Assembly (NCBI GenBank): GCA_004295565.1
Contig: AP019416.1
Coordinates: 372,001-436,000, forward strand
Length of the DNA stretch: 64,000 bases
Direction: 5' to 3'
Source: Vreelandella olivaria
Lineage (GTDB): Bacteria > Pseudomonadota > Gammaproteobacteria > Pseudomonadales > Halomonadaceae
Within the stretch, counting starts at the first letter, position 1. Each line of letters begins with the position of its first letter. The notes under the pieces were generated by a model that worked only from the letters and a program-made list of their open reading frames with translations, ran no database searches and was not told the origin of the DNA. Positions 21,881 through 31,600 of this stretch are shown piece by piece. The translations under genes were made by a program, and so were the position numbers.

Positions 21881-22132
21881 TTAATGCGAGGGTTTGCCGG
21901 GATCCAGAATACGTACGGGCTGGACATCCTGCTGCTTCTGATCTTCGCGTACCTGGTTGACTCGGGTGGTCATTTCGGTAAGCGCGTCTTCCTCGATGGG
22001 TAGTTGCTCGAAGAAATCGCAGCTGACGCATTCCCGGTAGCGAATACCGTTTTGCTCCCAGGCGCGGATACGATCCATTGCCGCGCAGCGCGGGCAGGTG
22101 ACACCGGCAATAAAGCGTTTAACCGTTGACAT
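21881..22132 (-). CDS. yheV: YheV-family putative zinc-ribbon protein
   Basis: An 83-residue protein with two CxxC knuckles, TCPRCAAMD near residues 12-20 and YRECVSCDF near residues 32-40, in the order of the short YheV family. Its function is unknown; zinc binding is inferred from the four cysteines. It lies 60 bases downstream of prlC on the same strand, a pairing common in gammaproteobacteria, and is probably co-transcribed. Confidence 0.85.
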   Translation of the reverse strand: MSTVKRFIAGVTCPRCAAMDRIRAWEQNGIRYRECVSCDFFEQLPIEEDALTEMTTRVNQVREDQKQQDVQPVRILDPGKPSH

Positions 22133-22192
22133 TACAGACTCTAGCGCGCAGCGCCCAAGGCGCTGCGCATGGAAAAGCGTGTTTAAAATGCC

Positions 22193-24262
22193 TTAAGCGG
22201 CGCGGATGCCGCTATGGCGCAAGAGCGGCTCTACGCTCGGCTCACGGCCACGAAAGGCGATAAACAGGTCAGCGGCGTCACGGGCGCCGCCCTGCTCAAG
22301 AATTTCACGGCGAAAGCGCTGTCCCGTTTCAGGATCAAAGATACCGGCCTCTTCAAAGGCACTCCAAGCATCTGCCGAGAGCACTTCCGCCCACTTGTAA
22401 CTGTAGTAGCCGGCAGCGTAGCCACCCGCAAATACGTGCCCAAAGCTATTTTGGAAGCGGTTGAAAGGCACTTTAGGCAGTACAGACACTGCTTCACGCA
22501 CCTCATCTAACAAGGCTTGCACGTCGCTGGCGCTGGGAGCGCTGACTTCATGATGCAGGCGCAGATCAAACAGCGAGAACTCGATTTGACGCATCATGCC
22601 CATGGCCGACTGGAAATTCTTGGCCGCCTGGAGTCGCTCAAGCAGCTCTGCTGGCAGCGGTTCACCGCTATCCACGTGCTTGGCAAGTAGGTCTAGCCCT
22701 TCGCGTTCCCAGCAGTAGTTCTCCATAAATTGACTGGGCAGCTCGACGGCATCCCAGGCCACGCCATTAATGCCGGAAATATCGGCGATCTGCTGCTGGG
22801 TCAGCATATGGTGCAGACCATGGCCAAATTCATGGAATAGGGTGGTGACTTCGTCGTGGGTGAGCAGTGCAGGGCGGCCACCTACCGGGGCAGTGAAGTT
22901 GCAGGTAAGGAAGGCGACCGGCAGTTGTAGACCCTGCTCGGTTTGGCGGCGTACTCGACAGTCGGCCATCCAGGCGCCGCCACGCTTACCTTCCCGAGCG
23001 TAGAGATCGAGATAAAAACCGGCTATCGGCAAGCCGTTTTCGGTGATGCGGAAATAGCGCACGTCCTCATGATAGCGGGGTGCCTGGGTATCCTCTTCAA
23101 AGCGCACGCCGTAAAGGCGTTCAACCACCTGAAACAAGCCATCAACGACCTGTGGAGCCGGAAAATAAGGTCGCAACTGCTCCTGGGAGATCGAATGGCG
23201 CGCTTCGCGAAGCTTTTCACTGGCATAGGCAACGTCCCACGGTTCCAGCGTCGCCAGGCCGAGTTCATCTCTGGCATAGGTAGCGAGTTCTGCAAACTCC
23301 TCTTTCGCCTGAGGCAACGCACGGCGGGCTAAGTCGTTGAGAAAGTCGAGTACCTGCTCGGGGGATTCCGCCATTTTGGTGGCAAGAGAGTAATCGGCGT
23401 AGGTGGCAAAACCGAGTAGTTGGGCCATTTCACTGCGCAGCGCCAGGATCTCTTCCATGATCTCAGCGTTATCGAATTTACCCGCATCTGGGCCTTCATC
23501 AGACGCACGGGTAACAAAGGCGGTATACACCTCCCGGCGCAGCTCGCGGTTGTCAGCGTAGCTAACCACTGGGAAGAAGCTGGGGAAATCCAGGGTAATC
23601 CGGTAGCCCGCAACGCCTTTCGCTTCGGCGGTGGCTTTTAGGGTATCGAGCGCGCTCTCCGGCACCCCTGCTAACGTCTCTTGGCTATCGATGTCCTTGT
23701 GCCAAGCTTGGGTGGCATCCAGCACGTTATTGGAGAACTGATTTGACAGCAGTGAGAGTCGCGACTGAATCTCGCCGTAGCGCACTTTCTTTTCCACGGG
23801 AAGGTCAACACCGGCGAGGCGGAAATCACGCAGGGCATGCTCAACAGTGCGCCGCTGAGCGGCGTTTAGGGTTTCCCAGGCCGGGCCCTCTTGCAACGCT
23901 TGCCAGCCATGAAATAACCCTTCGTGCTGGCCTACCCAGGTGCCAAACTCAGAGAGTTTCTCAAGGCATGCCTGGTACGCTTCACGTAATGCAGGGGAGT
24001 TCATAGTGCCATTGAGGTGCGAGACTGGTGACCACGCCTTGGTGAGCCGGTCATTCACCGCTTCAAGGGGCGCTGCAAAAGTGTCCCAGGTAGGCGGGGT
24101 AGCGGCTGCCTGCTCGGCGAGGCGGTCAATGGACTCTCGGCTTTCGCTTAGCAGCGTCTCCACGGCAGGCTCCACGTGCTCGGCGCGAATCTCGCCAAAG
24201 GGGGGCAGCTCGTGGCTTTCAAGCAGCGGATTGGTGGTGGAGGACTCGGGATTGGAGGACAT
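22193..24262 (-). CDS. prlC: Oligopeptidase A (M3 metallopeptidase)
   Basis: An intact enzyme of about 689 residues with the zinc motif HEFGH at about residue 477 inside LFHEFGHGLHHML. The downstream Glu ligand lies in AVELPSQFMENYCWE. Other family elements are VSYADNRELRREVYTAFVTR and the C-terminal FGHVFAGGYAAGYYSYKWAE. It degrades oligopeptides and cleaved signal peptides in the cytoplasm, and in E. coli it is heat-shock regulated. The ATG at 24262 has CGAGG upstream; a GTG at 24268 is an alternative. Direct repeats lie just upstream. Confidence 0.95.
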   Translation of the reverse strand: MSSNPESSTTNPLLESHELPPFGEIRAEHVEPAVETLLSESRESIDRLAEQAAATPPTWDTFAAPLEAVNDRLTKAWSPVSHLNGTMNSPALREAYQACLEKLSEFGTWVGQHEGLFHGWQALQEGPAWETLNAAQRRTVEHALRDFRLAGVDLPVEKKVRYGEIQSRLSLLSNQFSNNVLDATQAWHKDIDSQETLAGVPESALDTLKATAEAKGVAGYRITLDFPSFFPVVSYADNRELRREVYTAFVTRASDEGPDAGKFDNAEIMEEILALRSEMAQLLGFATYADYSLATKMAESPEQVLDFLNDLARRALPQAKEEFAELATYARDELGLATLEPWDVAYASEKLREARHSISQEQLRPYFPAPQVVDGLFQVVERLYGVRFEEDTQAPRYHEDVRYFRITENGLPIAGFYLDLYAREGKRGGAWMADCRVRRQTEQGLQLPVAFLTCNFTAPVGGRPALLTHDEVTTLFHEFGHGLHHMLTQQQIADISGINGVAWDAVELPSQFMENYCWEREGLDLLAKHVDSGEPLPAELLERLQAAKNFQSAMGMMRQIEFSLFDLRLHHEVSAPSASDVQALLDEVREAVSVLPKVPFNRFQNSFGHVFAGGYAAGYYSYKWAEVLSADAWSAFEEAGIFDPETGQRFRREILEQGGARDAADLFIAFRGREPSVEPLLRHSGIRAA

Positions 24263-24286
24263 AGACACCTCGGGTAGCAGGCTTTT

Positions 24287-24343
24287 TAAAAACCTGGTTC
24301 TAAAACACTGGTTCTAAAGACCTGGTTCTAAAAATACAGGTTT
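24287..24343. repeat. Four tandem ~14-bp repeats upstream of prlC
   Basis: Units at 24287-24300, 24301-24314, 24315-24328 and 24329-24343 share the form TAAAxxCCTGGTTC. The first three differ at only two or three positions and the last is diverged. They begin 25 bases upstream of the prlC ATG, where the leader or promoter should be. They may be iteron-like protein-binding sites or a simple tandem duplication. Confidence 0.75.
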
Positions 24344-24526
24344 TAAAACGTCAGGAGTGCGCAAAATAGCGCAATAATAATGACACAGTGCGGGCGGTGG
24401 AGCCGTGTTTCAATGTTAGCTTCAACAACTATGTTGAATGTCGGGTTTTACGGTCAAGGTTTGGCCTGCACGCAAGCGCCTGCTAGTCTTGCCGCCTTTT
24501 AATGCCACCAATGGCAGGAGCATGTG

Positions 24527-25862
24527 ATGAGCGAAACGCTGGAGCGCTGGGGGTCAAAGCGGGCCTTTATCCTGGCGGTAACAGGTGCTGCGGTGGGGTT
24601 AGGTAATATTTGGCGCTTCCCTTACGTGGCCGGAGAGAACGGCGGTGCGGCCTTTTGCTAATTTATGTGGCCTTTGTCCTCCTATTGGGTATTCCCGTGA
24701 TGATGGCGGAGATACTGATTGGGCGTGCCGGTCGGCGCGGGCCGATGCAAGCCTTGGGTGCCCTGGCGGCAGAGGCGGGGCGTCACCTCACTGGCGCTGG
24801 CTGGGCCTTTTGGTGCGTTCACTGTGTTCTGTATTTTGTCGTTCTACTCGGTGGTGTCGGGCTGGTCGATTGAGTTTTTGGTCGCATCTGTTAACGGCAA
24901 CTTTAATGGTGCCAGTGCCGCTGAAATTGGCGCTGGTTTTGATGCTTTTGGCCAACCCAGGGCTACTGATCTTTAATCACTCGCTGTTTCTGTTTATGAC
25001 CATGACCGTGGTGGCGGCAGGCGTTGCCAAGGGGCTTGAGCGGCTCAATAACCTGTTAATGCCGCTGCTGTACCTATTGCTGCTGCTATTAGCGGGCTAT
25101 GCCGCGACCACTGATGGTTTTGCCCCGGCGCTGTCATGGCTGTTCATGCCCTCCTTCGATGCGCTGACTCCGTCAGTGGTGGTGCATGCCATGGGTCATG
25201 CGTTCTTTACGCTGGCGGTGGGAGCCTGTGCCTTGATGGCCTATGGCGCTTATATGCCGGAAGAGCAGAGCCTGCCGAAAGCAGCGGTTGCCGTCGCCGT
25301 GCTCGATATTAGCGTGGCGTTACTGGCGGGGATCGCGATTTTCTCGGTGGTGTTTGCCCAGGGCATGGATCCCACCGACGGCCCAGGGTTAATGTTTGTG
25401 ACTCTCCCCATTGCGTTCTCTGAACTGCCTTGGGGCGCTGTATGGCTCAGTGTGTTCTTTTTGCTGTTGCTGCTGGCCACCTGGACATCGGCCATTAACC
25501 TCGCGGAGCCGATGGTCGCCACGCTGCAGGGCTTAGGGTTGCGACGCAGTATCTCGACAGCGATTGTGGCTATTAGCGTCTGGCTGATCGGGCTGCTATC
25601 GGCGTTCTCTTTTTCAACCCTGGCGGAGTTTCGGCCGCTATTTGGTCGCAATGTTTTCGAGCTTGTCAGCAGTATACCGCCAGATGTTTTCCTGCCGTTG
25701 GGCGGCCTGTTGATTGCGACGTTTGCTGCCTGGGTAATGCCCCGTGAAAAAGTGGTCAGTGCGTTAGGCGTTGGTGAAAGCGGTTACCTTGTGTGGCGTA
25801 ATATCATCCGCTGGGTGTCGATTCCGCTGACCTTTATTGTTTTGATGGCTGGGTTGCTATAG
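24527..25862 (+). CDS. Neurotransmitter:sodium symporter (NSS/SNF) family transporter, frameshifted
   Basis: About 445 residues after restoration, with around 11-12 hydrophobic segments. The N-terminal signature is clear: [20 protein letters not shown] followed by [16 protein letters not shown], the Na+/substrate unwound helix 1 of LeuT-like proteins. The middle has [12 protein letters not shown] and the later part [11 protein letters not shown] and [10 protein letters not shown]. The likely cargo is an amino acid, driven by Na+. At least four breaks lie close together at about 24655, 24778, 24814 and 24943. CAGGAG precedes the ATG at 24527. The gene is alone between divergent prlC and the carbonic-anhydrase-like gene. 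Confidence 0.85.
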
Positions 25863-25910
25863 TGCGGAATGAAACTCTCCCACTGTCGATGAGTCTTCTA
25901 GGAGCGAGTT

Positions 25911-26456
25911 ATGAGCAGTGCCTTACGAGCGCATCAAGGTATAAGGCCCCAATTGGGCGAGCGCGTTTATATTGATCCGGCCAGTGTGGTCATTGGCGAT
26001 GTGGTGATGGGCGACGACTGCTCCGTCTGGCCAATGACGGTGATTCGTGGCGATATGCACCGTATTCGTATCGGTGCGCGTACCAGCGTGCAGGACGGCA
26101 GCGTGTTGCATATCACCCACGCCAGTGACTTCAGCCCGGAAGGGTTTCCGCTTACCATTGGCGATGATGTGACCATCGGCCATAAAGCGATCTTGCACGG
26201 TTGCACACTGGGAAGCCGAATACTTGTGGGTATGGGCGCAATTGTGATGGATGGCGCGGTCGTTGAGGATGACGTCATTATCGCCGCTGGCGCCGTGGTA
26301 ACGCCGGGTAAGCATCTGGAAAGTGGCTATGTGTATGCCGGTAACCCAGCTAAAGCGCTGCGGCCACTCAAAGATAAAGAGCGTGCTTTCTTTCCTTACA
26401 CCGCTGGCAACTACGTTAAATTGAAAGACCGCTTTCTGGCCGAAGTCTCCGGCTAG
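25911..26456 (+). CDS. Gamma-carbonic anhydrase-like hexapeptide protein (YrdA type)
   Basis: An intact 181-residue left-handed beta-helix protein with hexapeptide repeats. SVWPMTVIRGDMHRIRIG, TSVQDGSVLHITH and TIGHKAILHGCTLG carry the histidines that bind the trimer-interface metal in the gamma-CA family. Members such as YrdA or PaaY vary in activity; carbonic anhydrase activity is not certain. The ATG follows TAGGAGCGAG. It may be read together with the upstream transporter, 48 bases away. Confidence 0.92.
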   Translation: MSSALRAHQGIRPQLGERVYIDPASVVIGDVVMGDDCSVWPMTVIRGDMHRIRIGARTSVQDGSVLHITHASDFSPEGFPLTIGDDVTIGHKAILHGCTLGSRILVGMGAIVMDGAVVEDDVIIAAGAVVTPGKHLESGYVYAGNPAKALRPLKDKERAFFPYTAGNYVKLKDRFLAEVSG

Positions 26457-26584
26457 CGATTTTTTCCAGGTTTTTCCTAAGCGATTGCTAAGCCAACCTT
26501 TTTCTTAAATTAGTCATGTCGCGAACGCTAAAAGTCTGTTAATTTATACAGTTTTCTGTTTTGCAGACTTTGGGATGCCGCGTC

Positions 26585-27254
26585 ATGGCTAATTTTCGCA
26601 CGCATATTACGGTGGCAGCGGCGGGCGGCATGCTGATAGCTTACGCAGGCTGGAAAGGCCAGCTTTGGCCGCCCTCCCAAGCGGTGGTGATGATTGCATT
26701 AGTCACGTTCGGCGGTATTCTGCCTGATATTGATGCTGACCGATCACACTCTATCCGTTTGATATTTAACTTACTTTCAGTGCCTGCCTTGGTGTTGGGG
26801 GCGCTTCTCCTTCAACCGTGGCTGACGCCGGGGCGTTATTGATTGCCTGCGGGGAATTTACTTCTGCGTTCGTTATTTGGCCGGCATTCTATTTTCGCGT
26901 TTCACCGTGCACCGCGGTATTTGGCACTCGCTGCTAGCGGGCGGGCTTTGTAGTCTACTCACCGCCGCGTTAAGTTTTAATTTACTCAACCAGCCTGAAG
27001 GGCTGGCGTGGTTTCACGGTGCTGCTACGTTGGTCGGGTTTTTGATCCACTTGAGTTTGGATGAGATATACAGCGTTGACCTCGAAGGCGCGCGGTTCAA
27101 GCGCTCCTTTGGTACCGCGCTTAAGCTAGGTGATAGCCGCCGACCGATGTCCAACTTGCTAATGCTGATTGCCACATTAACGTTGATACCCTGGGTGCCT
27201 CCTTGGTCTGTCTTGGGTGAGTTGCTGCATCAGGGCTCACTGCTATGGCGGTAG
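26585..27254 (+). CDS. YdjM-like membrane-bound metal-dependent hydrolase, frameshifted
   Basis: About 223 residues after restoring two bases. The N-terminus ANFRTHITVAAAGG, then FGGILPDIDADRSHSIR, then FTVHRGIWHSLLAG and a late HLSLDEIYSVDLEG are the hallmarks of the YdjM/DUF457 family, which carries His/Asp residues between transmembrane helices. E. coli YdjM is LexA-regulated; the biochemical function is unknown. Breaks are at about 26833-26836 and 26858-26863, both in G-runs. The 3' end overlaps the converging dctD gene by 25 bases. Confidence 0.8.
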
Positions 27255-28612
27255 TCGTCGGCATTGAGACCGTGCTTTTTCAGTTTGTCGTAAAAGGTTT
27301 TGCGTGGGATACCCAAGTGACGGCAAACGTCGGTTACCCGGCCGTGGTAGCGTGACAGTGATTGGCTGATCAGACTCTTTTCAAACAGCTCTACCTGGCG
27401 TGGCAGGGTAGGCTCTTCGGTGTCGGCATTGACCCCTTCCAACAGCGCATCCAGGCGGTAATCAAAGGCGGCCCCCAGCAGCACGTAGCGCTCGGCAAGG
27501 TTACGCAGCTCGCGTACGTTACCGGGCCAGTCATGGGCTAGTAGAGCCGCAATGGCGTGGCTGTCGAGAGTCGGTGCTTCCAGCCCACTGCGATTGGCCG
27601 CAACCACGGCAAAGTGCTGGAACAGCAAGGGGATATCCTCACGCCGCTCGCGCAGCGCAGGTAGCGGCAGGGTGACTACGTTGAGCCGGTAGTAAAGGTC
27701 TTCGCGGAAATGCCCCTCTTCGGAGGCGGCTTTGAGATCCACCTTGGTGGCCGCGATAACGCGGATGTCGAGCGGCACGGTTTCATTGGCGCCCAGCCGC
27801 TCGACGCTGCGCTCTTGAAGTACCCGCAGCAATTTGACCTGCAGTGCCATGGGCATTGACTCGATCTCGTCCAGAAACACCGTGCCGCCGTTGGCGTGTT
27901 CAAACTTGCCGATGCGCCGCTCGACGGCACCGGTGAAGGCGCCTTTCTCATGCCCAAACAGCTCCGATTCAATGGTGTTTTCAGGCACTGCGCCGCAGTT
28001 AATCGCCATAAAGGGGCTGTTACGGCGCCCGCTGCGCTCGTGAATCGCACGGGCCACCAGGTCTTTTCCGGTTCCCGTCTCACCAAACAGTAGTACATCG
28101 GCTTCGACTTGGCTGATGCGCTGAATCATGGCGGCCAGCCGCGAAATGACCGCTGTGCGGCCAACTAAGCGCGGGCCAAGCGCTGCTTGCTGCACCTCCA
28201 GCTCGGCTTTAAGACGTTGGTTTTCCAAACTGAGCTGGCGCTTCTCTATGCCTCGGCGCACCACATCCAGCAGTTGATCACCGGCAAACGGCTTCTCAAG
28301 AAAATCCCAGGCCCCAGCACGCATGGCTTCTACGGCCGTGGAAATGTCGCCGTGGCCGGTGATTAAGATGATCGGCAGAGTGGCGTCGCGGCTATGTAAC
28401 TCATGGAGCAGTGCCATGCCATCCATACCCGGCATGCGGATGTCGCTGACGATTACCCCTGGGAAGTCAGGTGTCAATGCCGCCAGCGCTTGTTCTGCTG
28501 ATTCAAAGCAGTAGGGCGTGTAGCCCGCGAGTTCAAGGGTTTGGCTGGCGGTGATCCGCAGGTGCGGTTCGTCGTCGATCACCATGACCGGCAGCGTCGA
28601 CGGCTCATGCAT
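27230..28612 (-). CDS. dctD: Sigma-54-dependent response regulator (DctD family)
   Basis: An intact 460-residue NtrC-type activator. The receiver domain has the phosphoacceptor Asp57 in [10 protein letters not shown] and Lys in FLEKPFAG. The AAA+ domain has Walker A GETGTGK (177-183), the sigma-54 contact GAFTGA (224-229), and [10 protein letters not shown] as Walker B. The C-terminal Fis-type HTH reads [20 protein letters not shown]. It should activate sigma-54 promoters when phosphorylated by the adjacent DctB. Its ATG lies inside the restored end of dctB. The regulated genes are not evident in the window; no dctPQM genes are adjacent. Confidence 0.92.
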   Translation of the reverse strand: MHEPSTLPVMVIDDEPHLRITASQTLELAGYTPYCFESAEQALAALTPDFPGVIVSDIRMPGMDGMALLHELHSRDATLPIILITGHGDISTAVEAMRAGAWDFLEKPFAGDQLLDVVRRGIEKRQLSLENQRLKAELEVQQAALGPRLVGRTAVISRLAAMIQRISQVEADVLLFGETGTGKDLVARAIHERSGRRNSPFMAINCGAVPENTIESELFGHEKGAFTGAVERRIGKFEHANGGTVFLDEIESMPMALQVKLLRVLQERSVERLGANETVPLDIRVIAATKVDLKAASEEGHFREDLYYRLNVVTLPLPALRERREDIPLLFQHFAVVAANRSGLEAPTLDSHAIAALLAHDWPGNVRELRNLAERYVLLGAAFDYRLDALLEGVNADTEEPTLPRQVELFEKSLISQSLSRYHGRVTDVCRHLGIPRKTFYDKLKKHGLNADDYRHSSEP

Positions 28613-30522
28613 AAGAGGGGCTCTCCTGGTTGTGGGTTAGGGGCGAGTGGGGCAGTGTAATGGTAAAGCTGGCACCGCCATTAGGCTGATTTGCAGCCTG
28701 TAGCTTGCCGCCTAAATCATCCATGATACGCGACGAGATCGAGAGCCCCAGGCCTAAACCACTTCCCGGTGCTTTGGTGGTAAAAAGGGTTCAAAAATAT
28801 GTCCTAAGTGCTCCTCGGGGATGCCGGGGCCATTATCGCTAACGCTAATAATGACCTGCTGCTGGTGAGTATGGGCGCCCAGAGTGAGTTGTGGGGAGGC
28901 TACGCCTTTCATCGCCTGGAGCGCATTGCCAATTAAATTCACCAATACCTGCTCCAGGCGCACCAGGTCGCCTTTTACCCATAAGGTCTCTGCAGGCCAA
29001 TCCTGCACAATGGTGATATTGCCTTCGCGCAGGCGGCTTTGAAATAAGCGCAGGGCGTAGTCGATGCAGGCCTGTACCGAAATAGTCTCCTGGCGCTCGC
29101 TGCTCTTACGCGAAAACTGACGCAGCTGGGCACTGATATCCGCCATACGTTCGGTGAGCTCAACAATCTGCTCCAAGTTGGCATCCGCCTTGTCGTGGCG
29201 GGCCAGTTCCATAAACCGACGGGCGTTCTCAGCGTAGGCGCGAATAGCCGCCAGTGGTTGGTTAAGCTCATGGTTAATACCCGCAGCAAGTTGTCCCAAT
29301 ACAGCAAGTTTGGCCGCTTGGATCAGTTCATCCTGGGTCTGGCGCAAGCTGGCTTCCGCACGGCGACGCTCTTCGATTTCATCCGAAAGGCGCTGGTTAC
29401 TGGCCACCAGGTCGCGGGTGCGTCGTTCGACGCTGACCTCTAATTCGTCGCGAACGCGGGCCAGTGTGTTGCGCTCACGTTGGGCAAACGCTTCTCGCTC
29501 ACGGCGTAGTCTTAGGCGCTGCCAGCCAATACCTGCACCAAGAGTAACCACGCCGTAGAGGCCGCCTGCCATGAGGGCAGCTATCCATTGAGCGCTAATC
29601 ACCGGTGTTAGCGGCTTTAAAATGTGCATTTGCCAGCCAAATTCAGGAATATGCCGGGTCAAGCTTAGGTAGTCGCCGCCGCTCAGCGGGCCCTGGGAGA
29701 AACTGACCAACTGACTACCCTGGCGGTAAGGTGCATTGACTTCAATACCCGAAGGGGTCAACGGCTCCATGGCGTATCGGCGCGTTGCCCGCAGGCTTTG
29801 TCGTTGCTCGTCGGTCAGCGGATAGAGGGCGTTCATGCGCAGCTCGGGGTGGCTGGCCATGAAGATAATGTCGTCACTATCGGTAACAAACAGCTCGGCA
29901 TCCTGCTCTGCCCAGCTCTCTTCAACATCATCTAAGAGTACTTTCACCACAAGGACGCCGTCTGGCTGTGCGTCCGGTGAGGTGTCGTCTAGCCACACGG
30001 GCGATGAAAAGTAGTAGCCCCGCTCAAGCGACTTGATGCCTAAGCCAAAAAAGCGCCCCTGGCCGCCGGCGATGGCATCGGTGTAATAGGAGCGAAAAGC
30101 ATAATTCTGGCCAATAAAGGTGTTTGGGCGATGCCAATTGCTGGCGGCGATTGTGTCACCATCGCGATTGAGTAAATAGACGTCTGAAACCCCCGCTGTA
30201 AAGCGGAAACGATCCAGTAGCATATTGAGCGGCATGGGGTCTTGGCTGTCGGGAGCAGCCAAAAGCGCTGCACGCCTTCCCGAGTGGCCAGCATTTGCGG
30301 TAGGTAGTCGTAGCGCAGTAAATAGCCGTTTAAGTTTGCAGCAGAGAGGCGCAACTCGTTTTCGGCATCGTCCTGTAAGTTAGAAAGCGCTTGTTCCCGC
30401 GCCAGTTGGGCTGCCTGCCACATACACAATAGCAAGCCAAGCGAAATGAGCAGCAGCCATAGGCGTCGCCATCGCAGAGGTAAAGGCGCGGGAGCTGGAT
30501 TATTCACGCCAGCGCTGTTCAT
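28605..30522 (-). CDS. dctB: Sensor histidine kinase (DctB family), frameshifted
   Basis: The restored protein of 639 residues has an N-terminal membrane helix (about 20-38), a periplasmic double-Cache-type sensor (SDVYLLNRDGDTIAASNWHR, RSYYTDAIAGGQGRFFGLG), a second membrane helix, a coiled coil and the kinase core. The H-box reads LGQLAAGINHELNQPLAAIR, the N-box LVNLIGNALQAM, the G1 box SDNGPGIP, and the end GSGLGLGLSI only after a break at about 28782-28785. The other break is at 30254-30258. DctB proteins sense C4-dicarboxylates; here the lactate locus suggests a possible 2-hydroxyacid signal (inference). Its ATG overlaps the gntR stop by 4 bases. Confidence 0.9.
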
Positions 30523-31292
30523 GCTGTCGTCTTACTACTGCCTTGAGCGCGGCGGAGGGCGCGCTGAGCTCGTGTCTCTGCGCGGGCCATCTCAAGCAGT
30601 CCCTCTTCAACAAATACCAGGTGTTCATGGGCGCGAGCCCGTGCATCCTCCGCGCGACCCTCCAAAATGGCATTGAGCAGGGCGCGGTGCTGTTGCATCA
30701 ACTGGCTGCGCGAACCCTCCTTGGCGAATAAATGGGCCAAGTTATTTACAATGCTCTTCTCTAGCAGATGGAAAATGCCGCGAATGGTATGCAGTAGTAG
30801 AACATTGTGGGCCGCCTCGGCAATCGCAAGGTGGAACGCCGCATCTAGTTTGGCTTCCTGAATAGGATCCGCGCCGGCAAAGCCGCCGTCGAGCTCTTCA
30901 AAACGCTGAATCAAAACGGATTTGTCGGCGGGTGTGGAGCGCAGCGCGGCGTAGTAGGCGGATATTCCTTCCATGGCATCACGAAATTCAAGCAGATCTA
31001 AATTAAACTCATCGTGACGAGAAAGCATTTCCAGCAGCGGATCAGTATAGCCATTGCTAAGGTCGTCGTTTACGAAAGTACCGCCGCCCTGTCGACTGGT
31101 GAGTAAGCCGCGAGCGGCTAATTTCTGGATGGCTTCTCGTAACGAGGGGCGCGAGACGCCAAACCGTTCGGCTAATTCACGCTCAGGGGGTAAGCGCTGG
31201 CCTGGCTTTAAGCTGCCTTCCAACATCATGGCTTCTAAGCGCTCAGTAATAACATCGGCCAAGCGCTGTTGGCGGAGCGGTGGATAGCTCAT
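30519..31292 (-). CDS. GntR/FadR-family regulator with FCD domain (LldR/PdhR-like)
   Basis: About 257 residues. The N-terminal winged helix shows LPPERELAERFGVSRPSLREA, typical of the FadR subfamily, then LLTSRQGGGTFV for the wing. The all-helical FCD effector domain follows with the metal-binding pattern D-x3-H in LDAAFHLAIAEAAHN and later His residues (HEHLVF). It resembles LldR/PdhR, which respond to lactate or pyruvate. I chose the ATG at 31292 (MSYPPLRQQRLADV); an upstream TTG is possible. It leads the gntR-dctB-dctD operon, is divergent from lldD, and two matching operators lie between them. Confidence 0.88.
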   Translation of the reverse strand: MSYPPLRQQRLADVITERLEAMMLEGSLKPGQRLPPERELAERFGVSRPSLREAIQKLAARGLLTSRQGGGTFVNDDLSNGYTDPLLEMLSRHDEFNLDLLEFRDAMEGISAYYAALRSTPADKSVLIQRFEELDGGFAGADPIQEAKLDAAFHLAIAEAAHNVLLLHTIRGIFHLLEKSIVNNLAHLFAKEGSRSQLMQQHRALLNAILEGRAEDARARAHEHLVFVEEGLLEMARAETRAQRALRRAQGSSKTTA

Positions 31293-31323
31293 AGTGAATA
31301 GCTCATGTCTAAAAGGCCCTGTA

Positions 31324-31338
31324 ATTGGTAAGACCAAT
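31324..31338. promoter_or_regulatory. GntR-family operator O1 (gntR side)
   Basis: The palindrome ATTGGTAAGACCAAT has 6-bp arms and a 3-base spacer. It matches the FadR-subfamily pattern TNGTNNNACNA and is close to the described E. coli LldR operator. It sits 32 bases upstream of the gntR ATG, where it would give autoregulation. Confidence 0.75.
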
Positions 31339-31474
31339 ATTAAAAGCTATCGACTCTTTTCTCAAGCACCTAGGGACTGATATTTGGCAGAGTAGGGTTT
31401 AGGTGATAGCGCTTATGCATAGTGCCTTTAAACTAAAGTATGGCGTTTTTGAACGCTTAAGTCGGCATCAGTAT

Positions 31475-31503
31475 TTGACACGCTTAGTGCGGCTCACTAC
31501 TGT
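31475..31503 (+). promoter_or_regulatory. Candidate lldD promoter
   Basis: A perfect -35 TTGACA (31475-31480), a 17-base spacer and a -10-like TACTGT (31498-31503). The start would be near 31510, so operator O2 (31522-31538) would lie just downstream, in a classic repressing position. Confidence 0.5.
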
Positions 31504-31521
31504 TGATGCTGTTTTTTTGTT

Positions 31522-31538
31522 AATTGGTAAAACCAATT
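31522..31538. promoter_or_regulatory. GntR-family operator O2 (lldD side)
   Basis: The perfect palindrome AATTGGTAAAACCAATT has 7-bp arms and a 3-base spacer, nearly identical to O1. It is 63 bases before the lldD ATG. The centre-to-centre distance to O1 is about 199 bases, close to 19 helical turns. Confidence 0.8.
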
Positions 31539-31600
31539 CCTCGCTTCGGGCGTCGGTGTATAGCGCGCCCAGTGCATCGGGCTATCACACAGGGCTATCC

